Notes: generated by a model not told the origin, from the sequence alone. A stretch of DNA of 44,776 nucleotides from Bacillota bacterium (GCA_023461435.1 JAEYLC010000018.1:1-44776), one strand, 5' to 3'. Counted from the first letter of the stretch, positions 17,235 through 25,093 are shown. A program made the numbers and translations.

Positions 17235-17923
17235 TTCTTGTCGCATCTAATCTGACAAAAAGGTATCAGAGAACGCTGGCTGTCGATTCGGCAAGCGTGA
17301 CGCTGGAAACGGGACGCATCTACGGCCTGCTCGGGCCCAACGGCAGCGGCAAAACGACGTTTATGAAGATTGCCGCCGGGCTTGTGCATCCCACGTCCGG
17401 TGAAATACGCCTGCTTGGGCAGCCGGTCGGCGCGGCATCACGGTCGCACGTCGTTTATATGCCAACCGAAAGCTACTTTTACAGCTATATGACGGTCCGT
17501 CAGGTCTGCGCGTTTCATACGGATTTTTATTCCGATTTTTCCGCCGACACTTTTTATAAGCTCATCAATAAAATGGGCCTGTCCCCGGAAATGAAGATTG
17601 CGTCCATGTCGTCGGGCATGGCGGCCAAATTAAAGCTCGCTGCGGCCGCTTCGCGCAACGCGCAGCTGATCATGCTCGATGAGCCGCTTAACGGCATCGA
17701 CCTCATCGCGCGTGACGTGATCATGTCTTCCATCATTGAGCTAGCGAATGAGAACAACACGATATTGCTTTCGAGTCATTTGATCGATGTGATGGAAAGC
17801 ATACTTGATGACGTCATAATGATCAAAGAGGGCCGCATCGTGATGCAGGGCAACGCCGAGGCACTGCGTGAGGCGCACAGCAAATCGATCGTGGACATTT
17901 ACAAGGAGGTTTTCGCGTCATGA
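17231..17923 (+). CDS. ABC transporter ATP-binding protein
   Basis: ATPase subunit, 230 residues. Walker A is GPNGSGKT (near residue 36), Walker B LIMLDEPLNGID, and the H-loop LLSSHL. The signature motif is weakened to MSSGMAAKLKLA instead of LSGGQ, which is common in YtrB-type exporters. It overlaps GntR upstream and the permease downstream by four bases each, so all three are translationally coupled. Substrate unknown. Confidence 0.93.
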   Translation: MILVASNLTKRYQRTLAVDSASVTLETGRIYGLLGPNGSGKTTFMKIAAGLVHPTSGEIRLLGQPVGAASRSHVVYMPTESYFYSYMTVRQVCAFHTDFYSDFSADTFYKLINKMGLSPEMKIASMSSGMAAKLKLAAAASRNAQLIMLDEPLNGIDLIARDVIMSSIIELANENNTILLSSHLIDVMESILDDVIMIKEGRIVMQGNAEALREAHSKSIVDIYKEVFAS

Positions 17924-18708
17924 TTAAGCTGATGAAATATGAGTTTCTGCGCCGCAAACCGCTGCTTCTCGGCGCACTGCTGTCCATCATCATTTTAGAG
18001 GGCATTACAATATTCACAATTTTTCAGATTCCCTTGTTTAACGGGCTGACAGTCATGCTGACGTTATTACTCGTCATCGGCGCGCTGCTGCTGCCGCTGC
18101 TCAATACCGTGACCAAGCTCTATTCCGACCTAAAGCATAAGCAGGGCTATATGCTTTTTCTCACGCCTCAAAGCGGCAATAAAATCATACTCGCGAAAAC
18201 ACTTTACGGTGCTGTCGAAACACTCGTCTCTGCTGCGCTGGTAGCGGGCTGCCTGACGCTTAGCGCGCATTTTGCGAATCAGGCTTATCCGTACGACGCC
18301 GTCACCGAGATATTAAATTCCATACAGCACGAACTCGGCATGACATCACTCGATAGTGTTTTTGCCGTCTATGCTCTGCTGATCATGTTCCAGCTGATCG
18401 CCCAGATGTCCATCGCCGTGCTCGCCGTCACCTTCAGCCGTGTCATACTGCGCGCCACCAATTACGGCTGGCTTGTCGCGCTGCTCATGTATTTTGTTTT
18501 TTCGCTCGGCGTCAACATCGTCAACGGTATTTTGCTGCTCGCATTCGGGCTGGCAGGCGATATCATCAGCCTGATCCCTGCCGATGCCACACAGCTCGGC
18601 GGCATATTCAGCAAATACTTTTTAATCGGCGCGTTCACGTATGGGGCGTGGTTCGTCGGCTGCACGGCATTGTCCGGACGCCTCGCATCCAAGAATGTTG
18701 ATCTGTAA
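17920..18708 (+). CDS. ABC transporter permease
   Basis: Membrane subunit, 262 residues, about six helices (for example LLGALLSIIILEGITIFTI, LTLLLVIGALLLPLLN, WLVALLMYFVFSLGVNIV). It has no assignable motif beyond its topology. The partner of the ATPase encoded just upstream, with a four-base overlap. GntR/YtrA-controlled exporters of this kind often answer envelope stress or peptide antibiotics; that is inference only. Confidence 0.85.
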   Translation: MIKLMKYEFLRRKPLLLGALLSIIILEGITIFTIFQIPLFNGLTVMLTLLLVIGALLLPLLNTVTKLYSDLKHKQGYMLFLTPQSGNKIILAKTLYGAVETLVSAALVAGCLTLSAHFANQAYPYDAVTEILNSIQHELGMTSLDSVFAVYALLIMFQLIAQMSIAVLAVTFSRVILRATNYGWLVALLMYFVFSLGVNIVNGILLLAFGLAGDIISLIPADATQLGGIFSKYFLIGAFTYGAWFVGCTALSGRLASKNVDL

Positions 18709-18722
18709 AAGGAGTGATTGTT

Positions 18723-19085
18723 ATGAAAAAAGTTTTGTTTTTGCTCATTTTGCTTGGGCTGTTCGCTGTTCTGTGCGGATGCACGATCACAAACGGGGTT
18801 TTCACAGGGTTTAGCTACAACGCGACGGACGAGGGGATCAACGCGAGCTACGCGTCGTTCAACGGCTCAATCGCTCAGCGCCTCTCGCTTAAAGAAGATG
18901 ACCAGATCACGTTCAGCTACACCAAAGATGAAGGCCTCAAGGCCGCCGTCAAGCAGGACGGCGCCGAAATCTTTGAGATATCCGACTCACTGACCTTCAC
19001 CGTTCCTGCGGACGGCACGTATGACGTCTCGGTCGGGGGCAAAGCCGCTGACGGCGCTTTCTCCCTCTCATGGCAAATCGATTAA
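18723..19085 (+). CDS. Small predicted lipoprotein
   Basis: A 120-residue protein of no family I recognise. A hydrophobic signal (VLFLLILLGLFAVLCGC) ends in a lipobox-like LCGC, and the rest is a beta-rich domain (LTFTVPADGTYDVSVGGKAADGAFSLSW), with the flavour of an immunoglobulin-like or pre-peptidase C-terminal fold. AAGGAG lies eight bases before the ATG. It is 14 bases after the ABC permease, the last gene of the GntR operon, and may be the surface partner of that transporter. Its stop overlaps the convergent patatin stop by four bases. Confidence 0.78.
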   Translation: MKKVLFLLILLGLFAVLCGCTITNGVFTGFSYNATDEGINASYASFNGSIAQRLSLKEDDQITFSYTKDEGLKAAVKQDGAEIFEISDSLTFTVPADGTYDVSVGGKAADGAFSLSWQID

Positions 19086-19861
19086 CCAGCCATCCGGTCT
19101 CTTTCGAGCAGCGCCTTGATATCACTGAGTCGCTCCCGCGCCGTCTCTTCGCCGATTTGCAGCATGCTCTCAATATTTTTAAAGCTGTGCCTCGCGTGGC
19201 CTTCAAGCGCGGGGCGCAGCATGAGGTCGGCATAGCGCTCGCAGATCACGCTGTTGATGTTGGTGCTCAAATTGTACGCGGTCAAAAAAACATCGATGCG
19301 CTTCAAGCTTTCGGTGCCGCGGCTTCTGTCCGCATTTAAATTGATGCCCACCACGGTGTCCGCGCCCATGTCCCGAAGCTCCCTTGTGGGGATGCTGCGC
19401 AGCGTCCCGCCGTCGATATACACGTTATCGCCGATGCAGACGGGCTGAAACACACCCGGCACGGCGCAGCTTGCCGATACGGCTTTGGAGACGCTTCCTT
19501 TATGAAGCGCTTCGAGCACACCCTGTCTCAATTCCACCGCCACCGCGCAAAACGGTCGGTGCAGATCCGCAATGTCCATACCTTTTAAAAAGCAATCCGC
19601 CAGCCGCTCGATGATCTCGGGGCTCATATACGAAATCAGATGCGGTTTTCTGGGCAGCGTGATGTTGTCGCGCAGATTCAGCACAAAATCATAGAGCTTT
19701 TCCCAGGGAATGTCCGCCGCGTACAGCGCGCCCGCGATCGCCCCCGCCGAATTCCCCGCCACCATATCAAACGAGATGTTGTTTTCCTGAAACACGCGTA
19801 TCGCGCCGAGATGCGCAAAGCCGCGCGTACCGCCGCCGCCAAAAGCAATGCCGGTCTTCAT
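19082..19861 (-). CDS. Patatin-like phospholipase
   Basis: Serine lipid hydrolase, 259 residues, of the RssA/YchK type. The glycine-rich oxyanion motif GGGGTRGFAHLG, nucleophile GNSAG (Ser near residue 39) and the DGG dyad motif (YIDGGTLRSIP) are complete, so the enzyme should be active. No signal peptide, so it acts inside the cell or at the inner face. The ATG at 19861 is eight bases from GGGGG; a GTG three codons earlier touches that site. Confidence 0.93.
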   Translation of the reverse strand: MKTGIAFGGGGTRGFAHLGAIRVFQENNISFDMVAGNSAGAIAGALYAADIPWEKLYDFVLNLRDNITLPRKPHLISYMSPEIIERLADCFLKGMDIADLHRPFCAVAVELRQGVLEALHKGSVSKAVSASCAVPGVFQPVCIGDNVYIDGGTLRSIPTRELRDMGADTVVGINLNADRSRGTESLKRIDVFLTAYNLSTNINSVICERYADLMLRPALEGHARHSFKNIESMLQIGEETARERLSDIKALLERDRMAG

Positions 19862-19971
19862 ATCAATCACCCCCGGTTTTTGTCGAAAAAGGTCATCAGT
19901 ACTTACATTATACTTGCTTGATGGTAAAAATAGTATCCTTTTGGGAACTTTTATTGCAGTCCTTCGTTATA

Positions 19972-20003
19972 GTGGTAAAATACTGATGTGGTAAAATACT
20001 GAT
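19972..20003 (+). repeat. Perfect 16-bp tandem duplication with two extended -10 boxes
   Basis: The unit GTGGTAAAATACTGAT occurs twice without a gap (19972-19987 and 19988-20003). Each copy contains TGGTAAAAT, an extended -10 element. A TTGCAG at 19954-19959 is 16 bp before the first. Together these probably make the serpin promoter, with two alternative starts. Confidence 0.65.
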
Positions 20004-20025
20004 ATCGATGTTTGAGGAGAAGAGT

Positions 20026-21273
20026 ATGAAAAAGATACTGTTTTTTCTTTTGGCGATGCTGCTGATTCTCGGCGGGTGCGCTGTTCAAAGTGCCAGTCGG
20101 AGTTCCACAGGCGAGTACCGCGCCGAGCTTCAGAAGCAGAGCATTGCGCCGCTCAATGAGCGTTTTGTGGCCGCCGTCAACGGCTTTGGATTTGATGCCG
20201 CAAATCGCCTTTATAATAACGAAGACAATCTTGCGCTCTCCCCCGCCAGCATTGAGCTTGCGCTCTGCATGACGCGCACGGGCGCCGCAGGCGATACGGC
20301 AAGCGAAATGGCGCAGGTGCTCGGCGTATCGGGCCTGGGCGACAAAGAAATCGTCGATGCGTGCAAATCGCTGATGTGGCGCGCGAACACGGGCGGCATG
20401 GAAGCGGCCAACGCGATATGGCTCAGCGACGCCTACACCTTCTCAGACCGTTTTGTGAACACCTGCATGAACGACTTTTTCGCGGACGCATATCCGCTCA
20501 ATATCCCCGGCGCGATGGACGCCGTCAATGCGTGGGCGGATGACAAGACGCACGGACGCATCAAACAGATCGTCACTGAAGAGCTGCCGGAGACCACCCG
20601 CATTGTGCTTGCCAATGCGCTTTATTACCTCGGCGAATGGGAGCAGCCCTTCGAAGCGAACGACACCTATGACGAGGAGTTTTCCACGCCTTCGGGCGGC
20701 TTGACGGCCGCGTTCATGCACAGCGACTGGTCGGTGCCGTATTATCAGAACAGCGATTTTTCGATGATCACTCTCAATTTCAAAGGCAAAGAAGCTGAAG
20801 GCAAATACGCGATGGCGTTTCTGCTTCCCGCCGAAGGTTCCGGCGTGAGCGGCTTGCTGCAATCGCTCAACGCCGACGCGTTCTCCGCTGCGTTGGCGGG
20901 CGCGCAGCGGCAGGAGGTTTGGATCAAGCTGCCCAAGTTCGAATTCGCGTATTTCGCAGAGCTCAGGGACACGCTCGCCGCAATGGGCATGACCAGCGCC
21001 CTAAGCCCTGAAGCGGTCGATTTTTCCGCGATGACAAACGAGGAAAACCGGATCTTCATTGACGAGGTGCTGCACAAATGCTATATCCGCGTGGATGAGC
21101 TTGGCGCGGAAGCCGCCGCCGTCACCGAGGTGGCCGCCGAAGACGGTGCGGCGCCGATCGAGCAGGAACCGCCCAAGTTTTACGCCGACAGGCCGTTCGT
21201 GTTCGCGATCTACTCGCAGGAGGACGGCACGGTCGCGTTCATCGGCGCGGTCAACGACCCGACAGAAAAATAA
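20026..21273 (+). CDS. Serpin family protease inhibitor, lipoprotein
   Basis: Serpin of 415 residues anchored by a lipobox (LILGGC, Cys18), so it acts on the cell surface. The fold is complete: N-terminal NEDNLALSPASIELAL, NALYYLGEWEQPF of the breach region, and FYADRPFVFAIYSQEDGTVAFIGAV at the end. The reactive-loop hinge GAEAAAVT (residues 360-367) has the small residues needed for an inhibitor. Counting from Gly360 as P15 puts P1 at Gly374 and P1' at Ala375, suggesting an elastase- or subtilisin-like target. GAGGAGAAG lies before the ATG. Monocistronic. Confidence 0.94.
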   Translation: MKKILFFLLAMLLILGGCAVQSASRSSTGEYRAELQKQSIAPLNERFVAAVNGFGFDAANRLYNNEDNLALSPASIELALCMTRTGAAGDTASEMAQVLGVSGLGDKEIVDACKSLMWRANTGGMEAANAIWLSDAYTFSDRFVNTCMNDFFADAYPLNIPGAMDAVNAWADDKTHGRIKQIVTEELPETTRIVLANALYYLGEWEQPFEANDTYDEEFSTPSGGLTAAFMHSDWSVPYYQNSDFSMITLNFKGKEAEGKYAMAFLLPAEGSGVSGLLQSLNADAFSAALAGAQRQEVWIKLPKFEFAYFAELRDTLAAMGMTSALSPEAVDFSAMTNEENRIFIDEVLHKCYIRVDELGAEAAAVTEVAAEDGAAPIEQEPPKFYADRPFVFAIYSQEDGTVAFIGAVNDPTEK

Positions 21274-21345
21274 GAAAAGCGCCAATACTTTAGCCAAGCA
21301 ATGGCACTTCTGTTCTGGTTGCTCAAATATCTTTGATAAGTTACC

Positions 21346-21420
21346 GGCAGCTGACCGGGTAAGTGAAGCTGCCAGTAAACGGCTATTCCTCTGTCAAGTG
21401 CTCCAAGCTGGCACTTGACA
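21346..21420. other. Two adjacent inverted repeats after the serpin gene
   Basis: GGCAGCT (21346-21352) pairs with AGCTGCC (21367-21373). TGTCAAGTGC (21392-21401) pairs perfectly with GCACTTGACA (21411-21420) over a nine-base loop. Neither is followed by a T run, so they are not ordinary terminators. The rest of 21274-21477 shows no gene. Confidence 0.5.
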
Positions 21421-21477
21421 GAATGGGTGGTTCAATCAAGGTCTGAAACACACAGAAAACGCAATTCGTGTTTTTCC

Positions 21478-21747
21478 CTACAGCCGGTGCATCGCGTCGA
21501 ATATCTCCTCGCGCATGATGCGGATGTCCATACAGATGCTCTTTGCCGTTTCGCTGATGCTGTCGGAAAGCTCGCCAAAGCTCACCTTGCAGCCGTCCAA
21601 GTCCACGAGCATTATCATCGCAAAATAGTCCTGCAGCACCGTCTGGCTGATATCGAGTATGTTCACGCCGTGCTCGCTGAGCGCGGCCGATACGCGCGCG
21701 ATAATGCCCGTTTTGTCTTTTCCCGTCACTGTCACTATGGCTCTCAT
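21478..21747 (-). CDS. ACT domain protein (UPF0237 family)
   Basis: An 89-residue single ACT domain (MRAIVTVTGKDKTGIIARVSAALSE in part, then GVNILDISQTVLQDYF), the size and pattern of UPF0237/YbcI-like proteins. ACT domains bind small ligands such as amino acids; the role is unknown. It starts one base after the LOG-family gene stop, so is the last gene of an operon with the LOG and DUF2179 genes. Confidence 0.9.
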   Translation of the reverse strand: MRAIVTVTGKDKTGIIARVSAALSEHGVNILDISQTVLQDYFAMIMLVDLDGCKVSFGELSDSISETAKSICMDIRIMREEIFDAMHRL

Positions 21748-21748
21748 T

Positions 21749-22339
21749 TTATTCTCCTAATGTTCTTTTTATCAGTTCGTTTTTGATGTAGGGACGCGCC
21801 GCGTCCCCGCTTGCGATGTAGTCCATCGCCTCCCGCGCGTTTGCGCATATCTTATAGACGCTTGCCGCGCCCTGCTTCGCAAACCCCTGTCTCACCGTCT
21901 CGTCAAACTGAGAAGCAAGGCCGCTGTAAAAGCCGTTTGTATTCACGGCCGCGATCGGCTTCTGATGCACGCCGAGCTGCCGCAGCGTGATGATCTCGAG
22001 CAGCTCCTCAAGCGTCCCGAAGCCGCCCGGCAGCGCGATAAACGCGTCGGCTTTTTGCTCCATCAGCGCTTTTCTCTCGCGCATGCCGCTTGTGATGATG
22101 AGCTCGCTGCAGTCAAACAGCAGCGCCTTCACGTTCATCATCTCGGGCACAATGCCGATGATCCGCCCACCGTTTTCTGCCGCCCCGCGCGCCACGGCGC
22201 CCATCAGCCCGTCCGTCCCGCCGCCGAACACGAGCGCCAGCCCGCTTTGCGCGATCAGCCGTCCGAGCTCCTCGGCTTCCTCTATATAGCTGGGGCCCAG
22301 CGTTTTGCTGCCCGAGGCGTAAACGCAGACAGCCTTCAT
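21749..22339 (-). CDS. LOG-family nucleoside monophosphate phosphoribohydrolase
   Basis: TIGR00730/LOG protein, 196 residues, Rossmann fold. The signature LPGGFGTLEELLE and the earlier FGGGTDGLMGAVARGA are complete, so it probably cleaves nucleoside 5'-monophosphates (as in cytokinin activation or general nucleotide clean-up). Its start overlaps the DUF2179 gene by four bases and its stop lies one base before the ACT gene. Confidence 0.93.
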   Translation of the reverse strand: MKAVCVYASGSKTLGPSYIEEAEELGRLIAQSGLALVFGGGTDGLMGAVARGAAENGGRIIGIVPEMMNVKALLFDCSELIITSGMRERKALMEQKADAFIALPGGFGTLEELLEIITLRQLGVHQKPIAAVNTNGFYSGLASQFDETVRQGFAKQGAASVYKICANAREAMDYIASGDAARPYIKNELIKRTLGE

Positions 22340-22869
22340 TTCTTGATAAACCCGCCGTTGATCACGCGCACATCATTGACCGTCACTACGGCGCTGTTGA
22401 GCCTCGCCTTTATCAGAGCCATTGCCGCGGGAATCCGTTTTCTCTTTAAATGCAGCAGCAATATCTCTCTTGTGCCGGTTTTGCCCTCGCCCTCCATAAT
22501 GGTCACGCCAAAGCCGTTGTCTCTGAGCTCCTGCACGAGCCCATCCGCGGCCTCATCCTTGTTGATGATGACCTGTATCGAGCTTAGACCAAACGCTAGC
22601 TTGCCCTCGAGCCAAGACCCCACGTAATTGCCGATCGCAAACGCAACCGCGAAAATCACACAGCGCAGCAGGTCCTCCTGAAAACCGACAAGCACGGTGC
22701 CCGTCACCACGATCCACAGCGACACCTCAAAAAAACCCGTGATCGACCCCTTTAAGCGTTCACCCCTGTTGATCAGCACCATGCGCACCGTTGAGACGGA
22801 TACCTCGAGTATTTTTCCGAAGAAAATAAACAGATAGAGCCATATGCTGGGATGTTGTAAAAATTCCAT
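22336..22869 (-). CDS. UPF0316/DUF2179 membrane protein
   Basis: YebE-type protein, 177 residues. Three N-terminal helices (WLYLFIFFGKILEVSV, FFEVSLWIVVTGTVLVG, CVIFAVAFAIGNYVGSWLEG) contain VSTVRMVLINRGER typical of the family. The C-terminal DUF2179 domain has GFGVTIMEGEGKTGTREIL, a motif thought to bind a ligand. AAAGGAG lies seven bases before the ATG at 22869. First gene of the operon with LOG and ACT genes. Confidence 0.9.
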   Translation of the reverse strand: MEFLQHPSIWLYLFIFFGKILEVSVSTVRMVLINRGERLKGSITGFFEVSLWIVVTGTVLVGFQEDLLRCVIFAVAFAIGNYVGSWLEGKLAFGLSSIQVIINKDEAADGLVQELRDNGFGVTIMEGEGKTGTREILLLHLKRKRIPAAMALIKARLNSAVVTVNDVRVINGGFIKK

Positions 22870-22894
22870 ATAAAAACTCCTTTGTTTGGCTGAC

Positions 22895-22924
22895 ATTATA
22901 ACATTTCGGCAGCAGCGAATTCAA
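22895..22924 (-). promoter_or_regulatory. Promoter of the DUF2179-LOG-ACT operon
   Basis: On the minus strand there is TTGAAT (22919-22924), an 18-bp spacer and a perfect TATAAT (22895-22900) with the TG of an extended -10. Confidence 0.65.
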
Positions 22925-22948
22925 GCCTTGATCATTGTATGCCGCGTC

Positions 22949-22977
22949 TTGTGATATGATCCGTTGTCCGTTATACT
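22949..22977 (+). promoter_or_regulatory. Promoter of the acetolactate decarboxylase gene
   Basis: TTGTGA at 22949-22954, a 17-bp spacer and TATACT at 22972-22977. Start near 22984, just before the GTGGGGG ribosome binding site. Confidence 0.6.
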
Positions 22978-23009
22978 TAAATTTGGAATATATGTGTGGG
23001 GGTATTATC

Positions 23010-23810
23010 ATGAATAAGAAAATTATCACTGTATGTATTGTTGTGTTGATATCTATGGCAGCCATCTTAGGCTGTGCGTCTGCTCGTCAGAATGATAACG
23101 ATACGCTGTTTCAGGTATCCACGCTCAATGCCCTGATGCTCGGCAGTTACGACGGTGTGATCACCGCAGACGAGCTGCTGCAAAACGGCGACACGGGCCT
23201 CGGCACGTTCGACACGCTGGACGGCGAGATGATCGTGCTTAGCGGCACCGTCTATCAGGCCAAGGCCGATGGCAGCGTCGCAAAGCCGGAGGGCGATATC
23301 AAAATCCCTTTTGCCGCCGTCACGCACTTTGAGAGCGATATATCGATAAAACTTGAAAATATCGGCGACATTGAAGCGCTTAAAACGGCTCTGACGCAGG
23401 CGGTATCAAACGACAATAAAAACATATTCTATATGGCGACGGTATCGGGCGATTTTGACCTTGTGCACGTACGCAGCGTGTCCGCCCAATCAAAGCCGTA
23501 TAAGCCGCTTTCCGAGGTGACCGAGAGCCAGAAGGAATATGAATATAAGGATATATCGGGGACGCTTGTCGCGCTGTACTGCCCCGATTACGTAAGCGGC
23601 ATCAACCTCTCCGGCTGGCATATCCATTTTATCTCGTCGGACGGCACAAAGGGCGGCCATGTGCTCGATGCGGCTTTCACCTCCGCCGAGGTGCAGCTCG
23701 ATATCACCGGCGCGTACAAGCTCGTGCTGCCCGACACATCCGAATTCGCCTCGCTGGAGCTTGCCGCCGATATGCAGAGCGCAACGGCTAAGGCGGAAGG
23801 CAAAAAGTAA
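23010..23810 (+). CDS. alsD: Alpha-acetolactate decarboxylase, predicted lipoprotein
   Basis: Turns acetolactate into acetoin; 266 residues. The family pattern is clear (LFQVSTLNALMLGSYDGVI, then DGEMIVLSGTVYQ). The zinc ligands are His204, His206 (GWHIHFISS) and His217 (KGGHVLD), with the same 1- and 10-residue gaps as in the Brevibacillus enzyme; VHVRSV probably holds the active-site Arg. A lipobox (AILGC, Cys22) suggests export and anchoring, which is odd for an enzyme of central metabolism. No acetolactate synthase lies nearby. Confidence 0.93.
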   Translation: MNKKIITVCIVVLISMAAILGCASARQNDNDTLFQVSTLNALMLGSYDGVITADELLQNGDTGLGTFDTLDGEMIVLSGTVYQAKADGSVAKPEGDIKIPFAAVTHFESDISIKLENIGDIEALKTALTQAVSNDNKNIFYMATVSGDFDLVHVRSVSAQSKPYKPLSEVTESQKEYEYKDISGTLVALYCPDYVSGINLSGWHIHFISSDGTKGGHVLDAAFTSAEVQLDITGAYKLVLPDTSEFASLELAADMQSATAKAEGKK

Positions 23811-24015
23811 AAAGCAGTCCCGAAAAACGGACGTCCCGCATGATAACATGATGTCGATATGAATCCCCTGACTGGTGTGATTGGCGCGAATGACCTCTCG
23901 CGCCTTTCTCTTTTTCCCGATATATTACAGCTGCAAATTAAAAGATCGAGGCTTTATAATAGCCGATCCATATTGTATAATAATCTCAACTCCATTATTG
24001 AAAGGCACGATGATC

Positions 24016-24504
24016 ATGACACACGACATTATCTATGAAATGATATGCCTCAACGGCAGCGATATGCTCCGCATCAACCACGCGCTTAAAGTGCACGGCT
24101 TTGCGGTTTGCATTGCGGGGCGCGAGCACTACAGCGAAACCGACATGCTCGTCGTGTCGCTGTCGGCGGCGCTGCACGACATCGCCATCCGTTACTGCGA
24201 AGCGGTTTACGGCAGCTGCGCCGGCAAGCTGCAGGAGAAGGAAGGCCCCGGCATCGCGCGCCCGCTGCTCGAAAAGTATACGGATAACGAAGCGCTGATC
24301 ACGCGCATCTGCGATATCATCGCGCACCACCACACATATAAAGGCTTTGACGACGTTTGCCATCAGGCGCTGATCGAGGCGGATTTTATTGTGAACTTCG
24401 ACGAGGGCGAGTTTGAACGCCCCGCGTTCGAGGCGGCTGTGCGCATGCATTTTAAAACCGCGGCGGGCAAAGAGCTAGCAAAGGTGATGTTCGGCGTCGG
24501 CTGA
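24016..24504 (+). CDS. HD-domain protein, predicted phosphohydrolase
   Basis: Soluble 162-residue HD-domain protein. The metal-binding pattern is visible as LKVHGFA (first His), SLSAALHDIAI (the HD dyad), IIAHHHTYKGFDD and ALIEADFIVN (final Asp). Family members hydrolyse phosphate esters of nucleotides or other small molecules; the substrate is unknown. AAAGG is ten bases before the ATG at 24016 and four before another at 24010. Monocistronic. Confidence 0.85.
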   Translation: MTHDIIYEMICLNGSDMLRINHALKVHGFAVCIAGREHYSETDMLVVSLSAALHDIAIRYCEAVYGSCAGKLQEKEGPGIARPLLEKYTDNEALITRICDIIAHHHTYKGFDDVCHQALIEADFIVNFDEGEFERPAFEAAVRMHFKTAAGKELAKVMFGVG

Positions 24505-24567
24505 ACGGCTTTTTCTTGACGAAGCCCCTACCGGTTTGCTATACTTAGCTTTGCTAAAAATTCATAC

Positions 24568-24657
24568 GGAGAGATGTCTGAGCTTGGTTTAAAGTGCCGG
24601 TCTTGAAAACCGGTGTTGCGAAAGCAACCGTGGGTTCGAATCCCACTCTCTCCGCCA
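24568..24657 (+). tRNA. tRNA-Ser (anticodon UGA)
   Basis: A class II tRNA with a long variable arm. The acceptor stem GGAGAGA pairs with TCTCTCC; the anticodon stem CCGGT/ACCGG encloses CTTGAAA, giving anticodon TGA, which reads UCA/UCN serine codons. The variable arm GTTGC/GCAAC and the T-arm GTGGGTTCGAATCCCAC are intact. The CCA end is encoded (24655-24657). Confidence 0.97.
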
Positions 24658-24665
24658 CAATTTGT

Positions 24666-24695
24666 CCAAAAAGTCCGGTTTTACCGGCTTTTTGG
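24666..24695 (+). terminator. Terminator after tRNA-Ser
   Basis: CCAAAAAG and CCGG pair with CCGG and CTTTTTGG around a TTTTA loop. Its position eight bases after the tRNA fits a transcription end. Confidence 0.65.
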
Positions 24696-24759
24696 CGTTT
24701 TACGCCCGTTTTCTTCGAATCTCTATATCTTTAATAGAGTATCAGGTTCACGTCAGGAC

Positions 24760-24870
24760 TCAGACGAGCGCTTCGGTCACACGGACGGCGCTATCCCGAT
24801 CAGTCAGATCGTCTATACAATCCGGCAGCATGGTGGTCTGCATACGGCTCTGCCCTTTGATATAGTCCAT
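24760..24870 (-). pseudogene. Truncated IS1182-family transposase, N-terminus only
   Basis: From the ATG at 24870, behind an AGAGGATG site, 36 codons read MDYIKGQSRMQTTMLPDCID, then DLTDRDSAVRVTEALV and a stop. This matches the start of IS1182-type transposases (a pattern of the form ...YI.G..R.Q..L.P..LDD.I..D..VR.I.AFV). The catalytic DDE region is absent. Not listed elsewhere as a gene because it is clearly a fragment. Confidence 0.65.
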
Positions 24871-25033
24871 GTTCATCCTCTATACGTTTTTCTTTATTAT
24901 ACCATATATCGGAGTAGGTTTTTGGACAGTCTGGCCACATTTTTTACTTAAAATCAATATCTTACCGGGCTTTTTTACGTTTTACCTGTTTACTTCGATT
25001 AACACCATGTTCCAAAAGTAAAGATTCTCCCGA

Positions 25034-25062
25034 TTGACAGACCTATGCCCATATGCAATAAT
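25034..25062 (+). promoter_or_regulatory. Promoter of the MFS gene
   Basis: A perfect TTGACA at 25034-25039, a 17-bp spacer and AATAAT at 25057-25062; start near 25069. Confidence 0.65.
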
Positions 25063-25093
25063 TTTGGTGCTTTATGTCGTATCAGGAGGAAAC

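Larger units (their letters stand above)
24663..24928 (-). mobile_element. Remnant of an IS1182-like insertion sequence
   Basis: A 266-base stretch bounded by the inverted repeats TGTCCAAAAA (24663-24672) and TTTTTGGACA (24919-24928). Inside, on the minus strand, is the beginning of a transposase gene with its own TGGTATAAT promoter motif (24899-24907 region). The element has lost nearly all its coding sequence and cannot move by itself. The end repeats are short, and the left one overlaps the tRNA terminator, so the boundaries are tentative. No other gene is seen between 24658 and 25093. Confidence 0.5.

Noticed and set aside
24613..24951. Open frame starting inside tRNA-Ser
   Set aside because: The first residues are a translation of the tRNA itself, and the rest runs antisense to the transposase relic.
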